Positions 46,701 through 57,544 of a DNA stretch of 64,000 bases are shown here, piece by piece. The position numbers were made by a program, and so were the translations under genes. Position 1 is the stretch's first letter. Every line of letters starts with the position of its first letter. The stretch is taken from positions 62,001 through 126,000 of the forward strand of contig JALIZF010001344.1 of the NCBI GenBank assembly GCA_029948255.1, written 5' to 3'. Under the pieces are notes generated by a model, which worked only from the letters and a program-made list of their open reading frames with translations, had not been told where the DNA came from and searched no databases. Source of the stretch: Telmatactis stephensoni (Eukaryota; Cnidaria; Anthozoa; Actiniaria; Isophelliidae).

Positions 46701-49700
46701 ACATCAGCTTAAAGCTGCCTGACCTTTTAACCTGCATCAACAAATAAAGTTTGTATGTATGGATTGTTAGCTAATAGATATTATTGTAAGGTGTATTTTC
46801 TATTTATAGACAACAAAGTATGTTTATATAAGAAGACGGGTCTGCTCTTTTCGAGGCAACATAAATTGGGTTTATAGTTGCTCTTGCAACAAAGACCACA
46901 CCAGATTGGTGGAGGTGATGGCCAGACAAGTTGATACCTCCTATGAAGGTAAAAAATTGTTGTTGCTGTTTTTTTAAATTTATTGATTAATTTAGGTATT
47001 ATTTCCATGCAACATTTTATCAGAAAATATATTATTATAATTATTATAAGGATTTGCCAAAACTGTTATAATCTAATGTACTGTAATTGACATCAATAAT
47101 GATTTTTAATTTTTTTCCATTGCTCACTTTCTGATAGAATGGAGTACTTCTCAACCACCATGTCCACACATCAATGCTCTCATGCTTTATTTAATAAGGT
47201 TTGATGAGGCATTTCAAATATCCCCCATTATCACTCATGATGAAGGTACATATTTATTCATTCATTTTTTATCTTATTTTTATTTTAGTCTTATCTTGTG
47301 GATTGCAAATTCACAAGTTTAATTGTGAAGGGGCAGAGTATGCAAATAATTAAGTCAATCAATCAATGAGTCAAATATTCGCTTTATTCACGAGGCACCA
47401 CCTTGAATTTGTATTGTTTAATGTCTTTGTTTCTAACATGGAAGTGAGTTCATACCTGGTAACTGACCACGCTTGACCTCGCTTCTATGTAAAAAACAAA
47501 GATATTTGATTCAAGATGACATCTATGTGATAAAAGCGAATGAAATGAGTCAATCAATCAATGAGTCAAATATACATTTTTTGAGTTTGTTCATATCCCT
47601 GTAAAACTTCAGAACAGAAGCACTGGTGCAGGGTTAGCCTGGAGTCAAGGTAGGCTAACATTGGTACAAGTGCACCTTTTGTCAAAAAGCTCAGTGGACT
47701 TAACCAGATGTAAACTGGAATGTTGTTAAACATATGGGACCTTACAATTTCTTACAATTTTATACATAGTTTAAAATTGTCTGTTTGTCCAGTGATTTTT
47801 GCATCTATTCACTTGAAACCTACACCTTAGTAGAAACAAACGTGTTGAAGGGAGGGGAGGGTTGGCAAAGGAAGGAAGGGTCCTCCCCCTTCCTTTTCCC
47901 TACCCCATGAATTATTTCATAGTTGGACATCAGTTAAAATTCTACTAGAAACTGTCTTTGGATGACTTCAAATTTATAAAATTCAAGACAATTTTGAAAT
48001 TCGAGTTGTAGCTGTCAGCAGGAGATTCACATCAGTAAAATTTTGAAATTCATATCGCTTAAGCCAGTTCTGTTTAGTTCTGTCTATGGCTAGGCTGTTT
48101 ATGAAGTTTCAAATTTTGCAATCCACTGACTGTATACTTTGAGACATGCATTATTGAGGCTGTGTATTAGTAACTTTTACTTCAGACAGAATAAAATGAG
48201 ATATTCAAGGTATTGTACGTAGTTGAATTCTATTTATCGTTTTGATCTACAGCAATGGATTCAGTAAACATTGACCACCTCTGTGACCTCAATAACACAA
48301 CTCACATGTCACGCAATATATGTTATGTCTCTTAATGACCTCAATGATTGTATGTATGGCCTTCCTCTCTACATAAGGCTCAAATCCACAAGTTATGTCC
48401 CCTATTGACAGCTTGTTAGTTTTTAAATACTAAATGTAATTTTGTTTCTTTTAGGAAATGAATGGGATAAAGAAGTTCATGAATTTCTTCTATTGTCCAA
48501 CAACACAGTGTTCGTATACACCGACAATGGTTCATGGGGTGTGTTGTCCCTTAATGAAGGAATTCTCAAGTGCACCACATGCATTAAGAACCCAGACAAA
48601 TGTGTCCATGTGGTGCATTTATCAAATGCTATTGAGGAAGGTTCTTGTCCTGATAGTGTGCTAGATGTTGTTGAATCTCATCTGGAGGAATCCACCCCTA
48701 CTCCCAAATCCTCTTCTTCAACTCCCAAGAAATTATCATGCTTGTCTTACAAATCCATCCCATTTCAAGATCCAAATTTTTCCAAATACGTGTTTGGAAG
48801 ATTAACAACAAGTGAGGAGCCTTTAGAGTTGCTGTGCACAGAGGAGCAGGACGTCTGTCCATCGTGTAATGGTGGAAAGATCATTAATGGAAGTGTGGTC
48901 AAAGTGAAGCTATACACCCAGTATAACCAAGTTGATGTCATTGGTTAGTATTGTGCATTGTCAATTTTTTCTTATATTGCAGATTGCTGATCTCTATGTT
49001 CTTGAGTGTAAACATGATGGCAGATGCAGACCTTATTTGTTTATAATTTTGTTTTTCATTTATAACTTAATAGTTACTAATGGCATGGCATCTGAATGTG
49101 ATGAGGCTGTACCCATTCCCTTTGATGGTTCATCCAATTGTGTATTGAACATGTCCAAATTCCTCATTGGTCATGATGTGATGCGTGACTACATGTACCA
49201 TTTTCTTCATGGAAGGTAAGTCTTAGATTATATTAAATAGCTTGTATTGTTACAGAAAATCGACTCCACTACCCCCTGAAACTTTCATATTATTTTTTTT
49301 CATACAGATTTGGCGTAATATGTTGTTCTTTCTCTGAATCCTCTCCCCCTCAAAATTTCCAATTTTCTCAATGGTGGGGTATGGATATTATCTGGAACTA
49401 AATGAGACCTTATTAGATACACAACCAATACCAGACTGCCTGTAAGTTATATACCTGAAATTGAAGACTCATTAATAATTATTCACCATTGAAACATATT
49501 TAAAACCATAGCCATGTGTCTTTATATCTGATAATGATAACCTTTAATCTGTTTTTTCAGAGTCAAATTTCATTAGTTCTTTGTTTTTATGTCATAAATT
49601 GCATATTTTTTAAGCTGTTCAAAAAAACTGTCAGCATGTGTTTTAGGTAATGTTTAAAAACACTAGACAAGATCACTAGATTTGGTGGTATTTCAAAGTC

Positions 49701-52700
49701 AGTACAATTAGTTCCAGGCACAGCCGAGGACTGGAACTTATTTTAAGGACTTTGGAATATGGTCAAGTCAGGATTGGAGGCCATTGAACAACTTCTCAAA
49801 CTCATGAATTATTTGAGAGGAATCTTCCTATAGATATTAATTATAATGAAACTATTAACTGATATTTTTATGCATGGATAATTTCTATAACAGTTCAAAA
49901 AATTCTGTTCTGGTCAACAAATTAACTTGTGGCTAAGTGGTAAGCAGTATAGGAATTTAGTAAGTTAGTGGTAGAAGTTCAAGTCTCAGCACGGTTTCCA
50001 CGAAAATATTTCAAAAGCATTTTTATCCTTAAAAAAGTAAAGTTAGGTAAGGAACTGTGTTTTTCTTGGCTAATATTTCTAATAGTCGCTATAAAAAGCA
50101 TTATAAAAGTGCATTTATGATAAGACAAGTAGAATAAAACACCACTGGATTGTTTGGAAATCAATCTAAGTCCAAAGTACTTTGGAGTAGACTTTCCAGG
50201 TTTCAAAGGTCATCAGGTGACCTAATTCTAGACACCTGGTTGGTTGGTGAATGATTATTGAGTTTGAGAATGAGTATGAAAACCCTTGACTGAGCCTTAT
50301 TCTTATGCTTGAAAAGACACTGCTGCTCATTGTGTAATCGGTACTGATCATATTTATTTAATAGGTAATTAGAAAACATTAATGCAGATTTATTTTTGTA
50401 CAACACATGCAGAGATAATCAGTATTGAACGAATGCCTATACACTTTTGTAAACTTTTAAAAAGTTCCTTTATTGTGACAATGATTTGTTATTGTTTTAA
50501 CGAATGCCTATGTACACATTTTACAAGGTTTGGTGTGCACACCAAAGAGATGCTGGGCATACCTCTTTCCTTTCATATTACAGTTTTAGAAAGTCTTGGT
50601 AAGTTGCCATCATGCTTAATGACCATATTTTGTTAGTAATAGATAGTAATAAATATTATGTGCTAGCAATGTTTTAGGTTTCAGTGAATCATTCTCACAC
50701 TTAATTCATGCTATGTAAGTGGCCCCAGTTTCGGTGGACACATTGCAAATTAATAAAAACAAATCCTCATTATGCATCACATTATGCAAACCTTGTTACC
50801 CTGTTTTTCAAGGCTCACTATGGTCCTATATTTACAAAATCCACTGAATGAGTTAAATATTGCAGATTCAATTTTGTTGTTGTTGTTTTAGGTATAGTTT
50901 CTTAGAGAAACTCAATGTAAACCTTGATGAGGAATTCATGTGTAAAGTATGCAAGACATCTCCCGAAATAGTACTTTTTGATGCCACATCCTTTGCTTTT
51001 CGAAAAAGCTATGTGCCAGCGGATGTCATGAACAACATTGATTGCCAGAAAAAGACATATAAAAAAAAGTGAGTCAATAATTGGGTGCAATTTTAAGTGC
51101 AATCAGTAAGATGTTCTATTTAGCTTTTAAAGTTAAAGGCAATTTGAGACAGCCATTAAATGTTTCCATTCCTGACAGCTTAATTATTAGCTTTTAATAG
51201 AACCCTTGAAATTTCTGGGTTATTTTGGATTATGATATGCTCCAGTGGGTCTTTAAACACTTTTAATAATAAATAATCATTGTAAAGCAAAAGCTCTCTA
51301 AACAACAAGATTTGAGTTGGTATATATGATGTCACACCAGAAATTCTTGACTCAGTGGGACACAATCAAAGCCCCTCCAGATCAAAAGATCTAAAGTACG
51401 TTATTGTATTTCAAGACTATTCACTCAAACAAACTATACAATTCATGTAACTATCAGAAATCCATGGAAGTCTATTTTGTATTTGATGAGAATCGTCTTG
51501 CACTAAACCTAAACCTTTCTTCTATTAAAATTGTCCTTTATATTTCAGTACTGGCTATACAATGCGAATGTTCCTTAGCAACAAGGAGATTCGTGAAACT
51601 CTGATAAGGTAAATGTTCATTTTAAGTAATAAATCCCATGCACAATTAAGAAAATTCTGATTGTTTTTTTTTTTTTCTTCTTCTTCTTCTTTTTCTGCTT
51701 TGGTTGGTTTTGGTTTTGTTCTTGTTCTTGTGTAAATTCCACTTAATTTCAATTTTAATTAAAGTGCTACTTTTATCAAAAATCTGCGAAATAATATTTA
51801 GCTTTTAATATTTAACTTTGTGAGATAAATCTTGAAGGGTCTATTGATCAATCATTAGTTAAAATATCTTTTTGGTAATCAAAAGAGAAGTATTAGATTT
51901 TAAGTGTTCTTTTTAGGTGTCAGTGATGTCATTTGCATCATATGACATTTGTTGACTTTAATGCTCACACCAATTCTATCTTTATTAGGCTAAAAATTTT
52001 GAAAATTAATGATTTTATTAAACTCCAGACTGCTCTGTTTATGTATGACTACTTTTCCAACAACTTGCCTAGATCATCTTTTTTCATCTCTGTCAATCAA
52101 GATCTATAATGCTGCACAAATTATGGTAAATTTAATATCAAGTTTTTTGAGGTGCTATGATATGCTATGATAAAAAGCTTTAAAAAAATGGAGCAAAGAA
52201 AATTTCAAATTGAAACTCAAAGATCAATACCTTAAATCTACTCCACATGAATCATATCATATTATTATAAGCTAAGACATCTACCTTGGCTAGCCTGTTT
52301 AATGCCTTTATTGCAATATATGCAAATATCTTTCACAAATTTGCAATGCTAAATAATATATATGTATGTATCAAGTCAACCCATGGATTTATTCCATACA
52401 CTTCTTTGTATTTTATGACTTAAATCATTCTATTCATTTCTAATCAAAAAGATTTGCTAATAACAGTTTTTTTGTTAAAGTTTTCTAGCAGTTATTGTGT
52501 CAAGGATAAACTGCATGGCCAGTGATCTTCAATTGACAAAAAAAAATTAAACTTGCAAAATACAAAGAAATGTAAGGAGTGAATCCAAGCATTGAGTAGA
52601 TGATAACACTGACACCTAAAAAGAACATTAAAAATCTAGTACTTCCCTTTTTAGTACCAAAAAGATATTTTAACTGGTGATCAACAGACCCTTCAAGATT

Positions 52701-55700
52701 TATCTCACAAAGTTTCTGCTAAATATTATCTCACAGATTTTTGATAAAAGTAGCACTTTAACAAGACAAAAGAGCTCTAAAAAGTGAAATTATAGTCAAC
52801 AATGTACATTGAGGTAATTCCATAGAAATAAAACTAGAAATGGAATTCTCATACAACCTCATACAACTTCACACAGTGATAATTTTTGAGTTGCTTATCC
52901 CAAAAATGAAATAAAAAATGGGGGTCACTGTAGCCATTTTTGCGCTAGATTGCTTTAAAGTACACCATCTTTTGTGTCTTGAGGGCTCAAGATTCGAAGA
53001 TCAAAATCATGTCAAAAATAATTAATTTCTTAAATCTGAGCAGTGCTAGCTGACTAATATGAGTCATTTTCTCTCTTTGGGCAATAGCCTAGTATTATGA
53101 TGCAATAAATTGTTGTAAAAATGCGTTTGCTACAAGAAAGAAGGTAAAATTGGTTGAAAGTACGTGCTCTTGAAGCAGCGTGAAAGCACCTTCCGACCGC
53201 ACGTTATAAAAATTTCTAAAAAACTGGAAATGAAATCTTGACTGTAATTATATATATGATAGAGAACCTTATTATCGTTGATTTGCAAAAATAAAAAGAG
53301 TAGGTGCCCGTGCTCATTTCCACGCTACGACACGCTAAAGTGTGAAACAAGACGTCGTAAACAGCCTGTAACCGAAGAGGACTGAGGCGAGTAACCACTA
53401 AAGCGCCTCTTGGAGTGTGTCTACTGTTCAAAACTTCATAAAACTAAAGCTTGCATCATTTTAAGTCAAATATATATTATCTTTTACAATCAAACAAATC
53501 AAAATAGGCTGAACTATGCTATGCGCAGTAGAGATGCGCACTGCAAAACTACGGAATTACCTTAAGACTTATAAGTATACACACAAAGTGAGGTATATAT
53601 TTAAGCAATATAAAACGCATGTCCCTGTACTGTGATATAAACATGATGGAAGATGTAGAGCAAGAGAAAAGCAAGCTTAGAAACACAAGGCATAGCCGAG
53701 TGTTGCTCTTGCTTTTCAAGTGCGCTACATCTTCCAGAGTGTTTATATCATAGTACAGAGACATAAGCGATCATTTTATATTGCTTTTATAAAATATTTT
53801 CAACCTTTTCGTGGGAGCCATGTCTCTGTCTTCTGATATAAACATGGTAGCCAGCCAATCAGCATGCGCATTATATCTCAAATATTGTATAAACTCCAAT
53901 AAAGTATAATCCATCTAATTCATTCTTTTTTCAGATATTGTGATCACAAGAACCCTTTACAAGAACCAGCTCTATCCGTGTTCAAATCCCTCCTAAGGGG
54001 TAATTGCCCTGCAGTTTATCAAGTCATAAGCTGGATTGAAAACCAATATGGTTTACCCACCAACATGCCAGATGGGTTTCGAAAATTCCTGCTTGACCTA
54101 GCAAGTTATTCACCAGTTTCTGCACTCATTCTTCCAGATAATGATAGTAAGGAGCTTCTCAACTCATTGAAGCTCCCCAACATCAAACAAAACCCAACAG
54201 TGCTTTCAAGTTTGCAAAGGAAAATTCCCATTCTGTTTCAAATTGTTGAGCTGCTACCTGGCCCCTCTGTCCCTTCAGAGTTCTTTTTACTATTTGATGA
54301 GCTCTGGAGAAAGGCCTCTTTTGCACTGACAGAATTACCTGAAAACTGGACTGAAAGCCCAACACTTTCAGACTGCAAGTTTGTGAAGGGTCTCAGCTTT
54401 TTCCCTGCATTTCCAGAATGCAGGAAACGTGGATTGTATGAAGCTGACAGAGCAACAGTTCGATACACTTGCAGAAAGCTTGGAAAGTCACACTGTTCGC
54501 TTTTACCTGGAGTGGTCACAATGCACTGCCAACACGGTAAGTTGAATTTTTTAAGTTAGTCTTTTTTTATTTTACAAAATAAAAGGAAATGTAATTTTAG
54601 AGTACAAACACTAAAAGCGTGCAATAATTTTCACAATTTAGTGCTAAATAGCACTAATTAAACAATAGAAAAAAATAGAATTTGCATAATTTAGCACAAT
54701 TTAGTGCTATTTATGTTGCACACTTTTAGTCTTTGTACTCTAACATTTATTTCTCACAATTCTATAATTATGTATGTAATCAAATGTTGTTTGAGTTTGT
54801 TAGTATCCAGGACAGACTGTTATACTGCGAGAAAATCCCTTAATACTCTTAGCAAACAATGCAGTGGGACCTTTTATGCCCACTATACAAAGATGTTTGG
54901 AGTGAAAAGAAGTTAAATTAGATGTCTAATTATTAAGAATCATTTTTGGCTTCAATATATGATACTTTATATCCTTTTTAACTTTTGATACTACGAAGTT
55001 CATGTAATCTGTACTTTCCACTGCACAAACAACTGATTGATGGATTGTTAGATGGATCAACCAATTGATTGTCATACCTATTAAAATACAGATGCTTTCA
55101 ATTGATTGCCTGTTTCTGATGTATGCCCTTAAGGAACGCTTCTCGGTTGTAGAAAGTTCTACTGGGTCGTCTTTCTTTTCTGCTCCTTTATGCTTGCTTT
55201 TGTTGTAGATATAACAATTAAAAACAATATTGCTTATATATTTCCAGAGATCTGTTATGGGTTTCAGGTGATGCTACAAGCTGAGTCACCAGATACAGTA
55301 TTCACCATACTTAGAACAAGATTTCTAGACGGTAAATAACTTGTTGATCACAACTAAAATTAATGTTTGTGTTCTCAAATAAATATTATCATGATAACAA
55401 TATGGTACATCCACAGATTACACTGTGTTCCAAATAGGAGGCTACTCGCTTCGCTCGCAGCAATAAATTGAAATAAATTTTTCTGTCAAGTGAATTTAAT
55501 AAGATTCAACCAATACCAGGTTGTGTAGTTGCACAAAACATCCATACCCCCACCAATTAAATCAACCACCTACCCCTGGAACTTCTGATTTTCCTCATAC
55601 TCTATTTTCTTTCTTGTGACCCCTACCCTCTATAGGATTTACCTCAATGGTGGGCCAGGGATATGAATATTTTCTGGAACTGCACATTACAATTTTACTA

Positions 55701-56292
55701 CCTGGTGCCAGAGGCATTTTTTTGTACAAATTGTGGTGTGTAATATAATTCACTGTGATTTTTTTACTTTATCAGCTCCCCCAATTGTGGTGTACGATTT
55801 TGCTTGTGGGCTTCATCAGTATTGCATGAACAGAGTGAACAGCGCCTATCTGAAATCTGTTCTAGGCGCTTTACAAAAACATATAACATGCATGGTAGAC
55901 TGTGAGCATATATGAAATAGAAATATATATAATTTTTTTTTTTTCATGAAGCCTTGATACTAGGCAACTGTAAAGAAATATCAGTGAAGCCATACCATAA
56001 TTTCTAATATTTATTTAATATAGATGTATATATATTGAAAGCGGCCATAATTTTTGCAAAAGGCTATTCTCTCAATCTTTATTTGGTTAAAATAGCTGTG
56101 ATAATGATTTTTCAGGTTGCTCATCTGGCTACAAGATCATCACAGCTAAATAGTAGTATTCCAGAACAAAGCAACTCAAGGCTCAACAGAATTAAAGCAC
56201 ACCTTAGTTATATGTCACCTGACAACTTTATGAGACATAGCAAATTGTTTCTCTGGTTTCATAACCACAACAGGTTACTACAAAAAGAGTAA
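43646..56292 (+). CDS. Gene 1: KDZ-transposase-like, SWIM/CxC zinc-cluster protein (multi-exon span)
   Basis: At least eleven exons were joined by eye. Most boundaries have GT/AG signals and matching phase: 43646-43774, 45792-45929, 46810-46948, 47138-47245, 48455-48943, 48983-49215, 50892-51068, 51549-51608, 53935-54536, 55248-55331, 55776-about 55901, 56116-56292. The total is about 820 residues. In order the protein has a short basic N terminus, a SWIM-like cluster (SCSC to PCPH), a second C-x2-C-x6-C-x-H cluster, CPSC and further CxC-style clusters, a C-x2-C plus FDATSF segment, a long helical domain, CQHG, YDFACGLHQY and PEQSNSRLNRIK. The order and motifs resemble KDZ transposases and HMGXB3-like animal proteins as I know them. 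The likely role is DNA binding and transposition, or a captured host derivative. Phase mismatches at 48943/48983 and in the last exons suggest partial decay or unseen exons. Confidence 0.7.
43977..44437 (-). mobile_element. 5'-truncated LINE fragment in intron 1 of gene 1
   Basis: The minus-strand translation gives the C-terminal region of a CR1/L2-type reverse transcriptase polyprotein (VEHIQKRAMKIVYP, YAGISTLHQRR). The 3' end is marked by aataaaatcatttcatttca, a pentamer-type tail, near 43977. It is antisense to gene 1. Confidence 0.8.
44440..45790. other. Intron 1 of gene 1, no gene seen
   Basis: Non-coding sequence. A gccgccttaat/attaaggcgg inverted pair at about 44911-44998 marks a small element. 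A poly-A run lies at 45452-45469. Confidence 0.5.
45792..45929 (+). CDS. Gene 1 exon 2
   Basis: Acceptor tattctttaag, 46 codons without a stop in phase 0, donor gtaagt. The translation includes LYFHALLVMPDSVVPVDKDG. No domain was recognised. Both splice sites fit exon 1 and exon 3 in phase. Confidence 0.75.
46810..46948 (+). CDS. Gene 1 exon 3 (first half of SWIM-like cluster)
   Basis: Acceptor ctatttatag, donor gtaaaa, phase 0 to 1. It encodes RRRVCSFRGNINWVYSCSC, giving the C-x-C half of a SWIM-type zinc finger, which is completed in exon 4. Confidence 0.78.
47138..47245 (+). CDS. Gene 1 exon 4 (second half of SWIM-like cluster)
   Basis: Acceptor ctgatag, donor gtacat, phase 1 to 1. It contains QPPCPHINALM, so C-P-H completes the C-x-C...C-x-H pattern with about 33 residues between the pairs, somewhat longer than the usual SWIM spacing. 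Confidence 0.78.
48455..48943 (+). CDS. Gene 1 exon 5 (zinc clusters)
   Basis: The largest N-terminal exon, 163 codons, phase 1 to 1, acceptor tttcttttag and donor gttagt. It has a second zinc-like cluster (KCTTCIKNPDKCVHV, a C-x2-C-x6-C-x-H form), a Ser/Thr/Pro linker (TPTPKSSSSTPKK) and CPSCNGGKI followed by a beta-rich VKVKLYTQYNQVDV. The last part resembles CxC-type cysteine clusters linked to KDZ transposases. Confidence 0.8.
48983..49215 (+). CDS. Gene 1 exon 6 (CxC cluster continuation)
   Basis: Acceptor cttatattgcag. It encodes IADLYVLECKHDGRC and, after a hydrophobic insert (FIILFFIYNLIV), FDGSSNCVLNMSKFLIGHD and YMYHFLHGR, then donor gtaagt in phase 2. The frame is phase 0 at its start, which does not fit the phase-1 end of exon 5. 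The hydrophobic insert looks like unspliced or inserted sequence. Confidence 0.62.
49927..49998 (+). repeat. tRNA-like SINE remnant in a gene 1 intron
   Basis: An A-box-like gtggctaagtggtaagc and, about 40 bp on, a B-box-like agttcaagtctc. It is too degenerate for a working tRNA. Confidence 0.4.
50529..50598 (+). CDS. Gene 1 candidate extra exon
   Basis: Between an acceptor-like acattttacaag and a strong donor gtaagt lies an open stretch encoding FGVHTKEMLGIPLSFHITVL. It starts in the phase left by exon 6 but ends in a phase that does not enter exon 7. It may be a real exon joined to an exon 7 variant, or coincidence. Confidence 0.25.
50892..51068 (+). CDS. Gene 1 exon 7 (transposase core start)
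   Basis: Acceptor tgttgttttag, phase 2 to 2, donor gtgagt. It encodes DEEFMCKVCKTSPEIV followed by LFDATSFAFRKSYV. The C-x2-C pair before a beta strand ending in Asp matches the start of the KDZ-type catalytic fold; the Asp in FDATSF is the likely first acidic catalytic residue. Confidence 0.8.
51549..51608 (+). CDS. Gene 1 exon 8
   Basis: A 60-bp exon with acceptor tatatttcag and donor gtaaat, phase 2 to 2, reading TGYTMRMFLSNKEIRETLI. It is in phase with both neighbours. Confidence 0.72.
51763..52757. mobile_element. 995-bp TTAA-flanked DNA element in intron 8 of gene 1
   Basis: Starts agtgctacttttatcaaaaa and ends with its inverse. Inverted similarity continues for about 180 bp per side (cttgaagggtct, ttaggtgtcagtg). 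TTAA lies directly outside both ends (51759-51762 and 52758-52761). It has no transposase. A LINE fragment sits in the centre. Confidence 0.8.
51985..52280 (+). mobile_element. LINE fragment inside the TTAA element
   Basis: In changing frames it encodes pieces typical of the C terminus of LINE polyproteins (FIKLQTALFMYDY, NNLPRSFF, then FKKWSKENFKLKLK). It is frameshifted several times and lies between the inverted arms of the 995-bp element. Confidence 0.55.
52809..53565 (-). mobile_element. TTAA-type inverted-repeat element, copy 1
   Basis: About 750 bp, the reverse complement of the element at 56795-57539 over its whole length with modest divergence. The right end is ggaattacc followed by TTAA (53562-53565). 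The left end ggtaattcc is preceded by ttga, probably a mutated TTAA. A 71-codon frame is present in both copies but has no recognisable domain and starts in the same place, so it reflects shared sequence rather than a gene. Confidence 0.82.
53602..53795. repeat. Hairpin element (cttccagagtgtttatat family)
   Basis: gtccctgtactgtgatataa pairs with the ttatatcatagtacagagac arm, with inner arms around gagcaagagaaaagcaagc. Half of the same family occurs at 38990-39070. It lies directly beside the TTAA element and upstream of gene 1 exon 9. Confidence 0.65.
53935..54536 (+). CDS. Gene 1 exon 9 (helical core)
   Basis: The longest exon, 602 bp, acceptor attcttttttcag and donor gtaagt, phase 2 to 1. 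It encodes about 201 residues with predominantly helical composition, several aromatic/Leu clusters, the FFPAFPECRKRGLYEAD segment, and ends VVTMHCQHG. The CxHG end leads into the next strand of the transposase-like fold in exon 10. Confidence 0.85.
54587..54750. repeat. Inverted-repeat element in intron 9 of gene 1
   Basis: ttagagtacaaacactaaaa pairs with the inverse ttttagtctttgtactctaa, and inner arms share cacaatttagtgctaaatag-type sequence. Small MITE. Confidence 0.7.
55248..55331 (+). CDS. Gene 1 exon 10
   Basis: Acceptor atatttccag, donor gtaaat, phase 1 to 1. It reads EICYGFQVMLQAESPDTVF then ILRTRF. The G-F-x-V/M-M sequence after CQHG and the ES-x-DVF-like turn agree with KDZ-type proteins. 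Confidence 0.8.
55776..55901 (+). CDS. Gene 1 exon 11 (second acidic residue)
   Basis: Acceptor ttactttatcag in phase 1. It encodes PPIVVYDFACGLHQYCMNR, where the Asp of YDFAC is the probable second catalytic acid. The frame stays open to a TGA at 55913-55915 and ends MVDCEHI. I place the end at a gtgagc donor (55902). After VD the family normally has an aromatic-His motif before CSxGY, and that motif is not evident. Confidence 0.65.
56116..56292 (+). CDS. Gene 1 last exon (third acidic residue), possibly frameshifted
   Basis: Acceptor atttttcag. In one frame it begins CCSSGYK, which is what the family order predicts, but this frame stops at about 56154. In the other frame it reads continuously to SIPEQSNSRLNRIK, LSYMSPDNFM and a TAA at 56290-56292. 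The Glu of PEQSN is the probable third catalytic acid. The two expected pieces lie in different frames, so a small indel between 56136 and 56155 is likely. Confidence 0.6.
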   Translation, partial: VAHLATRSSQLNSSIPEQSNSRLNRIKAHLSYMSPDNFMRHSKLFLWFHNHNRLLQKE

Positions 56293-56794
56293 TGTTAATC
56301 CATTTAATTTTACTTAATTTCAATTTTTTTAATCATTTATGTTGTCATTTGGAAAAACAGATATGCTGCCACTGAAAAATATGCTTAACTTTGCATGTTG
56401 TAGAATTAAATGAATGCCAATTCAGCAGCAGAAAACATTAGGATTAACACAAAGTTGCTACTATTTATGTTACATGTTTTTAAACCTTAAAATTGTTTTG
56501 CAAGGCAGAGTTAAGGGTACTTGGAACATATTTAGGGAAACTTCATATTTTTCTGAATTAACTTACATTTAGATTCAAGCAGTGACACTTGTTATAAACA
56601 ACAATCACAAAGTTCTTGAGTTTGAAGAGGTTGTGTGACATCATCAAAATTAATGAAGTCTTCAGAACAGAATATTCTATATTTTTTGACATTTCAAAAT
56701 ATTTCTATTCCATTCCTACATAGGATAGCTTTACTCTAAAAGGTGCACAAAGTAACAGATCTATGCATTTGTTATATCATTCATAAATAAATCT
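56293..56794. other. 3' region of gene 1, no other gene
   Basis: AT-rich sequence following the stop codon of gene 1. No clear polyadenylation signal stands out; several aataaa-like strings exist. Confidence 0.4.
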
Positions 56795-56798
56795 TTAA

Positions 56799-57535
56799 GG
56801 TAATTCCGTAGTTTTGCAGTGCGCATCTCTACTGCGCATAGCATAGTTCAGCCTATTTTGATTTGTTTGATTGTAAAAGATATATATTTGACTTAAAATG
56901 GTGCAAGCTTTAGTCTTATGAAGTTTTGAACAGTAGACACGCTCTAAGAGGCGCTATAGTGGTTACTCGCCTCAGTCCTCTTCGGTCACAGGCTGTTTAC
57001 GACGTCTTGTTTCACACTTTAGCGCGTCGTAGCGCGGAAACGAGCACGGGCACCTATTCTTTTTATTTTTGCAAATCATCGGTGATAAGGTTCTCTATCA
57101 CATATATAATTATTGTCAAGATTCCATTTCCAGTTTTTTAGATATTTTATAAAACGTGCGGTCAGAAGGTGCTTTCACGCTGCTTCAAGGCACGTACTAT
57201 CAACCAATTTTACATTCTTTCTTGTAGCAAACGCATTTTTACAACAATTTATTGCATCATAACACTAGGCTATTGCCCAAAGAGAGAAAATGAGCTCATT
57301 TTAGTCAGCTAGCACTGCTCAGATTTAAGAAATTAATAATTTTTGACGCGATTTTGATCTTCAAATCTTGAGCCCTCAAGACACAAAAGATGGTGTAGTT
57401 TAAAGCAATCTAGCGCAAAAACGGCTACGGTGACCCCCATTTTTTATTTCATTTTTGGGATAAGCAACTCAAAAATTATCACTGTGCGAAGTTTTATGAG
57501 AATTCCATTTGTAGTTTTATTTCTACGGAATTACC
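56799..57535 (+). mobile_element. TTAA-type inverted-repeat element, copy 2
   Basis: Starts ggtaattccgtag and ends ctacggaattacc, with perfect TTAA outside both ends (56795-56798, 57536-57539). It is 737 bp and homologous in inverted orientation to 52809-53565, including the cgagtaaccac-type interior. No transposase. It lies between the 3' ends of the two convergent genes. Confidence 0.87.
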
Positions 57536-57544
57536 TTAAAGCTC

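Noticed and set aside
53216..57141. A repeated 71-codon frame (53216-53431 minus and 56926-57141 plus) as a duplicated gene
   Set aside because: Both copies are internal parts of the same non-autonomous TTAA element and show no recognisable domain.
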